NCBI GenBank assembly: GCA_031261785.1
Contig: JAISIZ010000019.1
Location: 36,860 to 100,859, forward strand
Origin: Mediterranea sp. (in: CFB group bacteria)
GTDB lineage: Bacteria; Bacteroidota; Bacteroidia; Bacteroidales; Bacteroidaceae
DNA: 64,000 bases
Direction: 5' to 3'
Every line of letters begins with the position of its first letter. Within the stretch, counting starts at the first letter, position 1. Both the position numbers and the translations under genes were made by a program. The notes under the pieces were generated by a model. It worked only from the letters and a program-made list of their open reading frames with translations, did no database searches and had not been told where the DNA came from. Positions 8,054 to 19,446 of the stretch are shown one piece after another.

Positions 8054-10360
8054 ATGAGATTCATACCAATGACCTTAGTCCTGCTGTGCTACGCGAACAT
8101 TATGGCATACGGACAACAACCCATCGCCGTGACAGGTGAAGTACGGGACGAAGCACAAACTCCGATGGAATTTGTCAACGTCGTGCTCTTGCAAAAATCC
8201 GATTCCTCGTTCGTGACCGGTACCACCACCGACGCCTCCGGACGATTTTCCATGCCTTACGCGGGAAATCTGGAACGCTATCTGCTCAAAGCCTCCTTCA
8301 TCGGCTATCAACCCTACTTCACGCAACCCTCAACGCCCAACGTAGGAGCCATCACGTTGCGACCCGACGCCACCATGCTCGCCGGCGTGGAGGTGGTAGG
8401 CAACGCGCCCCGCTTCAAGATGAGCGGCGAAGGAGTGACGGCCACCATCAGGGACAGCAGGCTGAGCGACCTTGGCACGGCCATGGATGTGCTGGGCCAA
8501 CTGCCGTTCGTGAGCGCGAAGGACGAAGCGCTCACTGTCTTCGGGCGAGGAACGCCCATCGTCTACATCAACGGCCGACGGATGTACGACGACACGGAGC
8601 TTAGCAAGCTCAGCTCCAACGACATCAAGAGCGTCGACATCGTCCTCAACCCGGGGGCGGAGTATCCCGCCGACGTGAAGTCGGTCATCAAGATCGAGAC
8701 CGTGAAGAAGCGGGGCGAGGGCATCAGCGGATACGTGCGCGGCCGTTTCACCAAAAGCCGTCTCGAGGCGGGCGAGGAGCAGCTCGACCTGATGTACCAA
8801 CGCGGCGGATGGGAGTTGACGGGAGGCATCTACGCCCGCCAGTTGCGCCAGGTGTACGACTTCGACTTCACCACCACCTACGACAACCTCGACGCCGCGA
8901 TACACAACTGGAGCACCGCTCCGGCGCGCGACCGCCAGCTCAATCCATACGGAGGCATCAGCTATTCGTGGAAAGAGAAACAGTCCGTCGGCATGAAGTT
9001 CCAGCACATCGAATACACCAACGACGCCGTAATGACCGGCGGACTCACCGCACACGGGACGGGGCTGGAACAAGACTTGCTGACGCGAGAGCTATCGGGC
9101 ATGAGCCGCTATCGCAACTACCTCAACGCCTATTACAGCGGCACGATCGCCAAGAACCTTACGGCCAAATGGGACGTGGACTACGCCTACGGACACAACC
9201 CCATGTACCAGGACGTCACCTACCTATCGGACGGAAAGGAGACAGAACGTATCGTGACCGACACCCGGCTGGGCTATCGCCTCTTCGCCACCAAGCTGGT
9301 ACTGACCACACCCGCCTGGAAAGGCCAGTGGACGTACGGCGTCGACTATTCGTACACCCGCACCAAGCAGTCGTTCGACACCAACGAGGCGGGCGAGGAG
9401 CACGAGCTGGCCAACAACCAGAATACCATCAAGCAGGATTCGCGCGCCGCCTTCGCACGGTACGACAAGAGCTTCGGGAAGTTCTCGGCCGCGGCGGGCT
9501 TGCGCTACGAGCGCGTCGAGGCCAATTATTACGAGCACGGGCAGAAAGTGGACGGACAAAGCCGCGCCTATCACGACCTCTTCCCCAGCATCAACCTCTC
9601 CTACGCCGGCGACCTGCAAGCCACGCTGAACTATTCGCGCAGCGTGGACCGGCCCAGCTACTGGGCGCTTCGCAGCAGCACGCAGTACGACAACGCCTAC
9701 TGGCTCGAGATAGGGAATCCCTACTTGCGGCCACAAATCACCGACCAGCTCAGCCTCATGCTGCAATGGAAAGACCTGCAAGCCTCGGTGGACTACAACA
9801 TCGCGAAAGACGTTTACAGCGTACCCTCGACGCAAAGCGAGAAAAATCCCGCCGTGGTGATCAGCAAGTACGAGAACTTCGACGAGAAGGAGCTGTCAGC
9901 CTACATTTCCTATTCCCCCAAGGTCGGCCTCTGGCAGCCCGCCCTGGATTGCTCCTTCTACAAGCAATACCGGAAGTACGCCGGACGGACGTTCAATAAG
10001 CCGACCTACGAAGTGGAGATGAAAAACTCGTTCGCCTTCCGCAAGAAATGGCAGTTCGGCCTCAACGCCCGAGTCTACACCAGCGGACACTCCGACTTCA
10101 ACTACCGCTACGGCATGTTCCGCCTCGACGCGTACCTCACCGGCAAGCTCTGTCGCGACAAGTTGGTGCTCAGTTTAGTGGGAAACAACATCCTCAACAC
10201 CGAGAAAGTGAAGACGGTGATCGATATGAACCACCTCTTCATCCGAAACATCACCCGGCAAGACACGCGCAACGTGCGCCTCTCCATCGCCTATCGCTTC
10301 AACGCCACCAAGAGCAAGTACAAAGGCGAGCAGGCCACCGGGGAGATGAATAGGCTGTAA
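8054..10360 (+). CDS. Outer membrane beta-barrel / TonB-dependent receptor family protein with carboxypeptidase-regulatory-like N-terminus
   Basis: 768 aa; VTGEVRDEAQTPMEFVNVVLL domain, plug-like region, aromatic C-terminal strands. Confidence 0.82.
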   Translation: MRFIPMTLVLLCYANIMAYGQQPIAVTGEVRDEAQTPMEFVNVVLLQKSDSSFVTGTTTDASGRFSMPYAGNLERYLLKASFIGYQPYFTQPSTPNVGAITLRPDATMLAGVEVVGNAPRFKMSGEGVTATIRDSRLSDLGTAMDVLGQLPFVSAKDEALTVFGRGTPIVYINGRRMYDDTELSKLSSNDIKSVDIVLNPGAEYPADVKSVIKIETVKKRGEGISGYVRGRFTKSRLEAGEEQLDLMYQRGGWELTGGIYARQLRQVYDFDFTTTYDNLDAAIHNWSTAPARDRQLNPYGGISYSWKEKQSVGMKFQHIEYTNDAVMTGGLTAHGTGLEQDLLTRELSGMSRYRNYLNAYYSGTIAKNLTAKWDVDYAYGHNPMYQDVTYLSDGKETERIVTDTRLGYRLFATKLVLTTPAWKGQWTYGVDYSYTRTKQSFDTNEAGEEHELANNQNTIKQDSRAAFARYDKSFGKFSAAAGLRYERVEANYYEHGQKVDGQSRAYHDLFPSINLSYAGDLQATLNYSRSVDRPSYWALRSSTQYDNAYWLEIGNPYLRPQITDQLSLMLQWKDLQASVDYNIAKDVYSVPSTQSEKNPAVVISKYENFDEKELSAYISYSPKVGLWQPALDCSFYKQYRKYAGRTFNKPTYEVEMKNSFAFRKKWQFGLNARVYTSGHSDFNYRYGMFRLDAYLTGKLCRDKLVLSLVGNNILNTEKVKTVIDMNHLFIRNITRQDTRNVRLSIAYRFNATKSKYKGEQATGEMNRL

Positions 10361-10418
10361 TCTCCCCGTGGCTCCTTGCCGCTTATGCCACCAGCCCTAT
10401 CGACTATCTGTCGCCTTC

Positions 10419-12185
10419 CTATTCGCAGCGTTCGATGTAAGCGATGGGATCGCCACGGTGAACGGTAGTGCCTTGCGGAGCGCAAATCTCGACCAAGCGT
10501 CCGGTAAAGCCGGTATAGACCTTTTCGTATTCTCCCCATGGAGTAGAGAGGTAACAGAATGTCCGGTCATGCTCGTACCTACGGCCAATGGCGGGTGCCA
10601 CCGAAGGGCCTTCGACAGCCACTTCCCAAAGCACCTGTCCGTTGTCGGGAGCTACGATGGGATCGGCTTTCGCTCGTTTCAGTTTCAGTATGTCTTCTTC
10701 GCTGTAACCGCTCTTGGCCATCTGTGCATCCTTCGCTCTTCCGACTTCGGCTTCAAAGCGTTCTTTCGCTACCCCCGACTTGTAGTCGCGGTATTGACGG
10801 TCGTGCATAGCCAGCTCGAAGAGTTCTTCGTCGTCTTCGCCCTGGTCCCAGCCGTTGTCTGCCATCTCTTTGCGATAGGTATCCAAGTCATCGGGATAGT
10901 TATCTTGCGGATTAGTGTCGCTGAAGGCGTAACCTTTACTTTTTGCCAGTTCGGCAATCTCGGGAGCCAGCTCGCCGGGTAGCTTACCGCTCTTGCCCAA
11001 AATCATATCCCAGGTATGGCTGTCTATCATGCCCCAGCGTTCTTCACCTTTCAGCAAAGCCATCACGTTCATCAACGCCACGTTCTTCACGTATTGACTG
11101 AACGGAGTGACCAAGGGAGGATAGCCCAACTTAGGCCATACATATTCAACTTCGTCGAATAGCATCAGCATGAGGTCGTCGAGACTTACTTCGGGCTTGC
11201 CTTGCGCACGCAGCATCATGTTGATGCCCGAGCGAACGCCCTTCAGATCCGACATCATCGACCCCATCATGCCACCTGGCAGTCCGCACTTCAACAGCAA
11301 CGAAGAGGTGTGCTTGTTCGTCGGGTCGATGAAGAAGCCCAAGAAGTCGTCGATAAACTCTTGCGTGAGCGAACGAGCCTGCATGTAAGCTTTCATGTTA
11401 ATCTCGGGCACATCGAAGCCGGCATCTTTCAGCATGGCCTGCACGGAGATGACATCGGGATGCACCTTGCCCCAAGAGAGAGGCTCCATGGCCACGTCGA
11501 TAATGTCGGCACCATTGTCGCACGCCTCAAGGATGGAGGCCATGGAGAGGCCGGGACCACTGTGTCCGTGATAGGTTATGAGCACCTCCGGATGCTTGTC
11601 CTTGATGGCTTTTACCAGCTCTCCCAGCATAGCCGGCCTACCTATGCCTGCCATGTCTTTCAGGCAAATCTCCGGCGCGCCGGCTTCGATGAGCTGGTCG
11701 GCTATCCGCCCGTAATACTCCACCGTGTGTATGGGCGAGTAAGTGATGCAGAGCGCCGCCTGAGGGGTCATGCCAGCTTCGGTAGCGTAACGGATAGATG
11801 GAATGATGTTACGAGGGTCGTTCAGTCCGCAGAAGATACGGGTAATGTCGACACCCTGCGCGTGTTTCACGCGATACATCAGTTTACGCACATCGGCAGG
11901 AACGGGATACATACGTAGCCCATTGAGGCCACGGTCCAGCATGTGCGTTTTGATGCCTGCTTCATTGAAGGGTTTTGTGAAAGCGCGGACGGCTTTGTTA
12001 GGGTTTTCTCCATACAAGAGATTCACTTGCTCGAAAGCGCCTCCATTGGTTTCCACTCTGGCGAAGCATCCCATGTCGATAATGGCGGGAGCGATTCGCG
12101 TCAGCTGGTCGACACGAGGTTGGTACTTACCGGACGATTGCCACATGTCGCGGTAAATGAGGCTAAAAGAAATTTTCTGTTTCAC
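10419..12185 (-). CDS. HMGL-like carboxyltransferase (pyruvate carboxylase subunit B / oxaloacetate decarboxylase alpha-like)
   Basis: 588 aa; carboxyltransferase motifs KDMAGIGRPA, YHGHSGPGLSMASILEACDNGADIIDVAMEP. Confidence 0.82.
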   Translation of the reverse strand: MKQKISFSLIYRDMWQSSGKYQPRVDQLTRIAPAIIDMGCFARVETNGGAFEQVNLLYGENPNKAVRAFTKPFNEAGIKTHMLDRGLNGLRMYPVPADVRKLMYRVKHAQGVDITRIFCGLNDPRNIIPSIRYATEAGMTPQAALCITYSPIHTVEYYGRIADQLIEAGAPEICLKDMAGIGRPAMLGELVKAIKDKHPEVLITYHGHSGPGLSMASILEACDNGADIIDVAMEPLSWGKVHPDVISVQAMLKDAGFDVPEINMKAYMQARSLTQEFIDDFLGFFIDPTNKHTSSLLLKCGLPGGMMGSMMSDLKGVRSGINMMLRAQGKPEVSLDDLMLMLFDEVEYVWPKLGYPPLVTPFSQYVKNVALMNVMALLKGEERWGMIDSHTWDMILGKSGKLPGELAPEIAELAKSKGYAFSDTNPQDNYPDDLDTYRKEMADNGWDQGEDDEELFELAMHDRQYRDYKSGVAKERFEAEVGRAKDAQMAKSGYSEEDILKLKRAKADPIVAPDNGQVLWEVAVEGPSVAPAIGRRYEHDRTFCYLSTPWGEYEKVYTGFTGRLVEICAPQGTTVHRGDPIAYIERCE

Positions 12186-12225
12186 GTTGTTTTAGGCTTT
12201 AAATAAAAAAGTTCTGCTGTGTCCG

Positions 12226-12234
12226 GCAAAGGTA
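12226..12234 (-). promoter_or_regulatory. -7 box TACCTTTGC
   Basis: Reverse complement of gcaaaggta upstream of the 10419-12185 gene. Confidence 0.5.
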
Positions 12235-12555
12235 GGTAGATTTACGGGGATAATTATACGATATTTATCAGTTTAACATATGGACTATGAGATTTTATGA
12301 ACACGCAGGCCTGGCCGAACTTCGTCACCTTCGTAAAGAAAAGGAAGAGCTGGCCCGCTTGATAAGACCCTTCAGGCGCCAGGGAAGCGTGTCGTCGTCC
12401 TTCTCTTTCCCCATGACTTCTCCAATGCCGTCAGGTTGGCGCCAAGCGCGGACGCGAACGTGTCCATGCTCGTGTAAGTGTCAACCTTCATACTCTATCC
12501 GTTGGGCCTTCTATGCACTTACCCGATCGCGTAAATTGAGAGCATTCACACGACC

Positions 12556-14010
12556 TCAATCTGTTTTATCGTGTCTCCTAATGAGCAGAGATAGTCCGAT
12601 GAAGGTAAACAAAGCATTGATAATGAGCAGCTCGTAGCTGATCTGGTAACCGTTGAACCACGCTTCCGAATTGCTTTGCAGGACATAGCAAAGTATGGGA
12701 GAGGCAATGGCCACCAAGGGAATGTATCGGTCATAAACCCGCTTCTTGGTAAAGATGCCAAAGGCGAATAGTCCGAGAATAGGGCCATACGTATAACTTG
12801 CCAAGGTGTAAATCGCGTCGATGACACTGGTATTGTTCAGCAAGTTGAAAACGAAAATAACCGTTCCCATCAGCACCGCCATACCGATATGCACATGTCG
12901 GCGTATCCGGCCAAGCGCGGCATCCCCCTTCCGCTGCGCACGCAAAATGTCGACAGTGAAAGAGGTGGTCAGCGCCGTCAGCGCCGAGCCGGCAGCCGAA
13001 TAGGCCGAAGCGACCAGCCCGATAATGAAAAGTATGCCCACTATCCCCGGGGAGTATTCGGTCGCGATCAGAGGGAATACCTCATCACTCTTATCCGGAT
13101 TGGCTATCCCTTGTGTCGCCGTGAACGTAAAAAGCAATACGCCAAGCATCAGGAAGAGCAAGATGACGAAAAATTGCGAGATGCCGCTCGCGATCATGTT
13201 CTTTTGTGAATCCCGGAAGTTCTTGCAGCTAAGATTGCGCTGCATCATGTCCTGATCAAGTCCGTTCATCGCGATGACGGTGAATACTCCCGCAAGGAAT
13301 TGTTTAAAGAAATAGCGCCTGTCGTTCGCGTCGTCGAAGAAGAATGTCCTCGAGAGGTCGCTATCCGACACGGTGGCAACCAATCCGCTAAAGCTGAGGT
13401 GCAAACCGGAGGCTATATAGTAGATGCACAGCACCACGGAGACCACCAGGCAGCACGTTTTCAGCGTGTCGGTCCATATCAGCGACTTCACCCCTCCGCG
13501 GAAAGTGTAGAGCCAGACGATAAATACGGTAAGTGCCACGTTCAGCAGGAAGGGAAGATGGAAAGGCTCGAAGACCAGCAGCTGTAGCGTCAGGCAGACG
13601 AGGAACAGTCGCACGGCGGCTCCCAGCATCTTCGAGATGAAGAAGAACCAGGCCCCTGTTTGGTAAGACGCGGCCCCGAACCTGTTCTCCAGATATTCAT
13701 AGATAGAAACCAGATTCATCCGGTAGAACAACGGGACGAGTATAAACGCGATGATGAACTGGCCGACGATAAAGCCAAGCACCATTTGCAAATAAGCGAA
13801 GCCGTTGGCCTGCACCATGCCCGGAACGGAAACGAAGGTGACCCCCGAGATGGTGGAGCCGATCATGGCAAAAGCGACAACATACCATGCCGACTTACGG
13901 TTTCCCACAAAAAAGCCTTCATTGTCGGCTTTGCGTCCCGCGACATAAGAGATGGCGAACAGGATGACAAAGTAAGCCACAATGGTAATAGATATAACGG
14001 TTGGACTCAT
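12556..14010 (-). CDS. Sodium:solute symporter family protein
   Basis: Multi-TM; GFFVGNRKSAWYVVAFAMIGSTISGVTFVSVPG; start chosen at MSPTVISI. Confidence 0.85.
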   Translation of the reverse strand: MSPTVISITIVAYFVILFAISYVAGRKADNEGFFVGNRKSAWYVVAFAMIGSTISGVTFVSVPGMVQANGFAYLQMVLGFIVGQFIIAFILVPLFYRMNLVSIYEYLENRFGAASYQTGAWFFFISKMLGAAVRLFLVCLTLQLLVFEPFHLPFLLNVALTVFIVWLYTFRGGVKSLIWTDTLKTCCLVVSVVLCIYYIASGLHLSFSGLVATVSDSDLSRTFFFDDANDRRYFFKQFLAGVFTVIAMNGLDQDMMQRNLSCKNFRDSQKNMIASGISQFFVILLFLMLGVLLFTFTATQGIANPDKSDEVFPLIATEYSPGIVGILFIIGLVASAYSAAGSALTALTTSFTVDILRAQRKGDAALGRIRRHVHIGMAVLMGTVIFVFNLLNNTSVIDAIYTLASYTYGPILGLFAFGIFTKKRVYDRYIPLVAIASPILCYVLQSNSEAWFNGYQISYELLIINALFTFIGLSLLIRRHDKTD

Positions 14011-14066
14011 GTCTGCTATATAAATTCGTTTGAGGATGAATGATCCGAATCGGTTCTCCTTTGCCT

Positions 14067-14075
14067 GCAAAAGTA
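14067..14075 (-). promoter_or_regulatory. -7 box TACTTTTGC
   Basis: Upstream of the symporter gene. Confidence 0.45.
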
Positions 14076-14295
14076 GTGCTTTTAAGGATACAATCGAATA
14101 AACGGGTGGAATAAAAAGGGGGTGACCTGTTTTTCCGCACGAGGAATATGCGGCATATAAAGTCGCTTTCGACGAACGAAGAACCTGTGGGCGAACAGGC
14201 CCTACCGTGAAGTTTTTCCCCCTTCATGTCCCTTTCTATTCATATTTTCCGTAAGTTTGTGCGCCCTTACGGGATAATATTAATAGAATACAGAC

Positions 14296-16248
<1,953 letters not shown>

Positions 16249-16263
16249 CGACTCGTGGAAACC

Positions 16264-16365
16264 TCACCACAGATTACACAGATTCGCGCAGATTATTTTA
16301 TTCTTGCATGAATCTTCGTTTATCATAACAATAGAATCTGTGTGAATCTGTGTAATCTGTGGTGA
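16264..16365. repeat. Inverted repeat, 31-nt arms (TCACCACAGATTACACAGATTC...)
   Basis: Left 16264-16294 vs reverse complement of 16335-16365: 2 mismatches. Confidence 0.85.
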
Positions 16366-16400
16366 ACTCCCCCCGCTAATCACTAATCACTAACATAAGT

Positions 16401-18440
16401 ATGAGAACAACCAAGTATTTACCACTCTTAGCAATCTGCATGATAATGACAGGATGCAACAGCAAGAAAGAGGCCGCCACGCTCACTACGGGCATCGACC
16501 TCGCCAATCTGGACACCACGGCGCAGCCGGGTACCGATTTCTATCAATACGCCTGCGGCGGATGGATCAAGAGCCACCCGCTCACGGCCGAGTATTCACG
16601 CTTCGGATCGTTCGACCTCTTGGCCGAGAACACCCGCCAGCAACTGAACGACCTCATCACCGGACTGTCGGCCAAGACCGACAACGCCCCGGGAAGCGTG
16701 GCGCAGAAGATAGGCGACCTCTACAACATCGCCATGGACAGCGTGAAGCTGAACCACGACGGCGCCGAACCCATCAAGGCCGAGCTGGCCGCCATCGAGG
16801 CGCTCAAGGACAAGGCCGACATCTACTCCTACCTCGCCGAGGCGCAGAAGCTGGGCGTGCGACCCTACTTCCAGCTCTACATCGCCGCCGACGACAAGAA
16901 CAGCTCCGTCAACCTGGTGCAGACCTACCAGGGCGGACTGGGCATGGGGCAGCGCGACTACTACCTCGAGCAGGACGAGAACACGGTGAACATCCGCACG
17001 AAGTACCAGGAACACGTCGGCAAGATGTTCCAACTCGCGGGCTACGACGAGGCCACCGCCCAGCGTGCCGTGAAGGCCGTGATGGACATCGAGACCCGCC
17101 TGGCCAAGGCGGCAAGCTCGCAAGTGGAGCTACGCGACCCGCAAGCCAACTACAACAAGATGGATCTCGCCAAGCTGAAAGCCACGTATCCCACGTTCGA
17201 CTGGGACACCTACTTCTCCATCTCGGGCCTTAACGGCGTGCGGGAGGTGAACATCGGCCAGCCTAAAGCCATGCAGGAGGTGGCCAATGTCATCAACACC
17301 GTCCCGTTCGACGAGCAGAAGCTCTATCTGCAATGGAACCTCATCAACGCGGCCGCTCCCTACCTGGGCGACGACATCGTGGCGCAGAACTTCGACTTCT
17401 ACGGACGTACCATGTCGGGACAGCAAGAGCAACGCCCCCGCTGGAAACGCTCGGTGGGCATCGTCAGCGCGGCCCTTGGCGAAGCCTTGGGGCAGATGTA
17501 CGTCGAGAAATATTTCCCCGCCGAGGCCAAGGCGCGCATGGTGACGCTGGTGCAGGACTTGCAAGGCGCGCTCGGCGAGCGCATCAAGGCGTTGCCGTGG
17601 ATGAGCGAGCCGACCAAGGAGAAAGCCCTCGAGAAGCTCGCCGCCTTCCACGTCAAGATAGGCTACCCCGACAAGTGGAAGGATTACTCCACCCTGCAAA
17701 TCATGAACGATTCTTACTGGGCCAACGTGGAACGCGCCAGCCAATGGGAGTACAACGACATGATCGGCAAGTTCGGCAAGCCCGTCGACAGGGATGAGTG
17801 GCAGATGACGCCGCAGACGGTGAACGCCTACTACAATCCCACCACCAACGAGATCTGCTTCCCCGCCGCCATCCTCCAGCCGCCCTTCTTCGACATGAAC
17901 GCCGACGACGCCTGCAACTACGGAGCCATCGGCGTGGTGATAGGACACGAGATGACCCACGGATTCGACGACCAGGGACGCCAGTACGACAAGGACGGCA
18001 ACATGAAGGACTGGTGGACGAAAGAAGATGCCGAGAAGTTCAATGAACGCGCGCAAGTGATGGTCAACTTCTTCGACAGCATCGAAGTGGCTCCCGGCGT
18101 ATATGGCAACGGACAGCTCACGCTGGGCGAGAACATCGCCGACCACGGCGGACTGAAGGTAGCCTATCAAGCCCTCCAGAAAGCCATGCAGACCCGTCCG
18201 CTGCAGACCGTCGACGGATTCACCCCCGACCAGCGCTTCTACCTCGCCTTCGCCCGGGTATGGGCAGGCAACATACGCCCCGAGGAGATCGTCCGCCTCA
18301 CCAAGCTCGATCCCCACTCCCTCGCCAAATGGAGGGTCGACGGAGCGCTCCCACAGATAGACACTTGGTACACGGCCTTCGACGTCACCGACAAGGACCC
18401 GATGTTCATCCCGCAAGAGAAACGGGTGAACGTGTGGTGA
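16401..18440 (+). CDS. M13 family metallopeptidase (neprilysin/PepO-like), lipoprotein signal
   Basis: 679 aa; zinc motif VIGHEMTHGFDDQG, ENIADHGG, lipobox-like MTGC. Confidence 0.93.
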   Translation: MRTTKYLPLLAICMIMTGCNSKKEAATLTTGIDLANLDTTAQPGTDFYQYACGGWIKSHPLTAEYSRFGSFDLLAENTRQQLNDLITGLSAKTDNAPGSVAQKIGDLYNIAMDSVKLNHDGAEPIKAELAAIEALKDKADIYSYLAEAQKLGVRPYFQLYIAADDKNSSVNLVQTYQGGLGMGQRDYYLEQDENTVNIRTKYQEHVGKMFQLAGYDEATAQRAVKAVMDIETRLAKAASSQVELRDPQANYNKMDLAKLKATYPTFDWDTYFSISGLNGVREVNIGQPKAMQEVANVINTVPFDEQKLYLQWNLINAAAPYLGDDIVAQNFDFYGRTMSGQQEQRPRWKRSVGIVSAALGEALGQMYVEKYFPAEAKARMVTLVQDLQGALGERIKALPWMSEPTKEKALEKLAAFHVKIGYPDKWKDYSTLQIMNDSYWANVERASQWEYNDMIGKFGKPVDRDEWQMTPQTVNAYYNPTTNEICFPAAILQPPFFDMNADDACNYGAIGVVIGHEMTHGFDDQGRQYDKDGNMKDWWTKEDAEKFNERAQVMVNFFDSIEVAPGVYGNGQLTLGENIADHGGLKVAYQALQKAMQTRPLQTVDGFTPDQRFYLAFARVWAGNIRPEEIVRLTKLDPHSLAKWRVDGALPQIDTWYTAFDVTDKDPMFIPQEKRVNVW

Positions 18441-18471
18441 AATCAACGCGCTGAACAGTGCGGATACAGAG

Positions 18472-18519
18472 ATTCCCCCTACGCACGCCAATAGCGTTTG
18501 AGCGATGCGTAGGGGGAAT
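18472..18519 (+). terminator. Hairpin terminator candidate after the M13 peptidase
   Basis: ATTCCCCCTACGCA ... TGCGTAGGGGGAAT, 14-bp perfect stem. Confidence 0.6.
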
Positions 18520-18530
18520 TTGCGTATTCA

Positions 18531-18600
18531 TCGGGGCACCAGTGAAAACCTGTGTTTATCCCGCACCGTCTCCAGCAAAATCTCACATTTCGCGAGCGGA
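18531..18600 (+). repeat. Dispersed intergenic repeat, copy C
   Basis: tcggggcaccagtgaaaacctgtgtttatcccgcaccgtctccagcaaaatctcacatttcgcgagcgga. Confidence 0.7.
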
Positions 18601-18749
18601 TGGATAGCTGGTTTATGACAGTGAAATCACTCACTCTCTACAATATGTTTCGGGAGCGCGTAGGGGGTGTTCGCGAAAACTCCTTGTAGGAAAGGGGATA
18701 ATAGTGATTAGTGATTAGTCCGCACGGCGTTCACTCCGTATGAGCCAGT

Positions 18750-18885
18750 CATCCACCTCCGAGAGGAGCATCGTCCTCTGCCCGTGAGTACCCCTTCACC
18801 TCTCCTCGAGAGAAGCCCTCCATCTTTCCTCGGAAGGAGCAGCGACCTCTCCTCGTGAGTACGGAGCTTCTGTCCCTAAGAGTAC
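18750..18885. repeat. Degenerate palindrome array, about 24-bp period, about 6 units
   Basis: cctccgagaggag / ctgcccgtgag / ctctcctcgagagaag / ctttcctcggaaggag / ctctcctcgtgag / tccctaagag. Confidence 0.65.
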
Positions 18886-18949
18886 GGAGAGACTCTACAG
18901 ACACGACCGGAGTTGACTTACCCTTCCTCGGCGACACGGGCTTCATGCC

Positions 18950-19008
18950 CAAAGAAGGTAGATTTGCGGTTCTGGATAGACACAGGATATTCCTAATGCC
19001 CCATCTTT
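18950..19008 (-). repeat. Dispersed intergenic repeat, copy D (inverted relative to copy C)
   Basis: Reverse complement tggggcattaggaatatcctgtgtctatccagaaccgc aligns with copy B. Confidence 0.6.
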
Positions 19009-19095
19009 TCAAGGAAGAGACAGAAGTTTGGAGGCCTTGAAATTCCCATTGCCCCCAAAAGAGGCTGAAATCTGAACTGGCCTTGTTTTTTTATT

Positions 19096-19134
19096 CTGCC
19101 GGCGTAAAAGCTCGCGGCTTTTACCTAAATTTGC
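19096..19134 (+). promoter_or_regulatory. 39-bp hairpin-plus-promoter repeat, copy 1 (GTAAAAGC-TCGCG-GCTTTTAC then TAAATTTGC)
   Basis: 38/39 identity with the reverse complement of 43597-43635; ends in a -7 box. Confidence 0.7.
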
Positions 19135-19155
19135 GTCACAATTGAATATTGATGG

Positions 19156-19446
19156 ATGAACGGATACTCTCAAGAGCCTGCAGAGGAACGGATAAAGACG
19201 CTTCGACCACTTATTCCAGAAGTCTCTGACAAAGGTAAGGTGGGTTGGGAAAAGCTCGAAGCGACGTTAGGCGGGAATGCCAATTTCGCCAATGAACGGT
19301 ATGTCCTTGATTGGACGGGCAAGAGTGATATTTGGTTGGCGACTGACGAAGTCATTAAGCCTTGGAAAAGAAATGAAAGTGACTTTAAAATGGGAAATAT
19401 GGATGCCGGTAGATTAATAAAATATGGGAGGAAACAAAAGGTATGA
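19156..19446 (+). pseudogene. N-terminal remnant of a type III restriction-modification Mod (DNA methyltransferase) subunit
   Basis: IKTLRPLIPEVSDKGKVGWEKLEATLGGNANFANERYVLDWTGKSD matches the Mod N-terminal pattern; catalytic motifs absent. Confidence 0.6.

Noticed and set aside
12287-12637. 116-aa ORF between carboxyltransferase and symporter
   Set aside because: Only a short N-terminal helical stretch looks protein-like; the rest is low-quality and overlaps the symporter 3' end. Possibly gene debris but not supportable.
17130-18491. 453-aa antisense ORF over the M13 peptidase
   Set aside because: Shadow ORF antisense to a strongly supported CDS.
18749-19012. 87-aa minus-strand ORF between the two composite-element repeats
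   Set aside because: Made of repeat-derived sequence; no independent support for coding.
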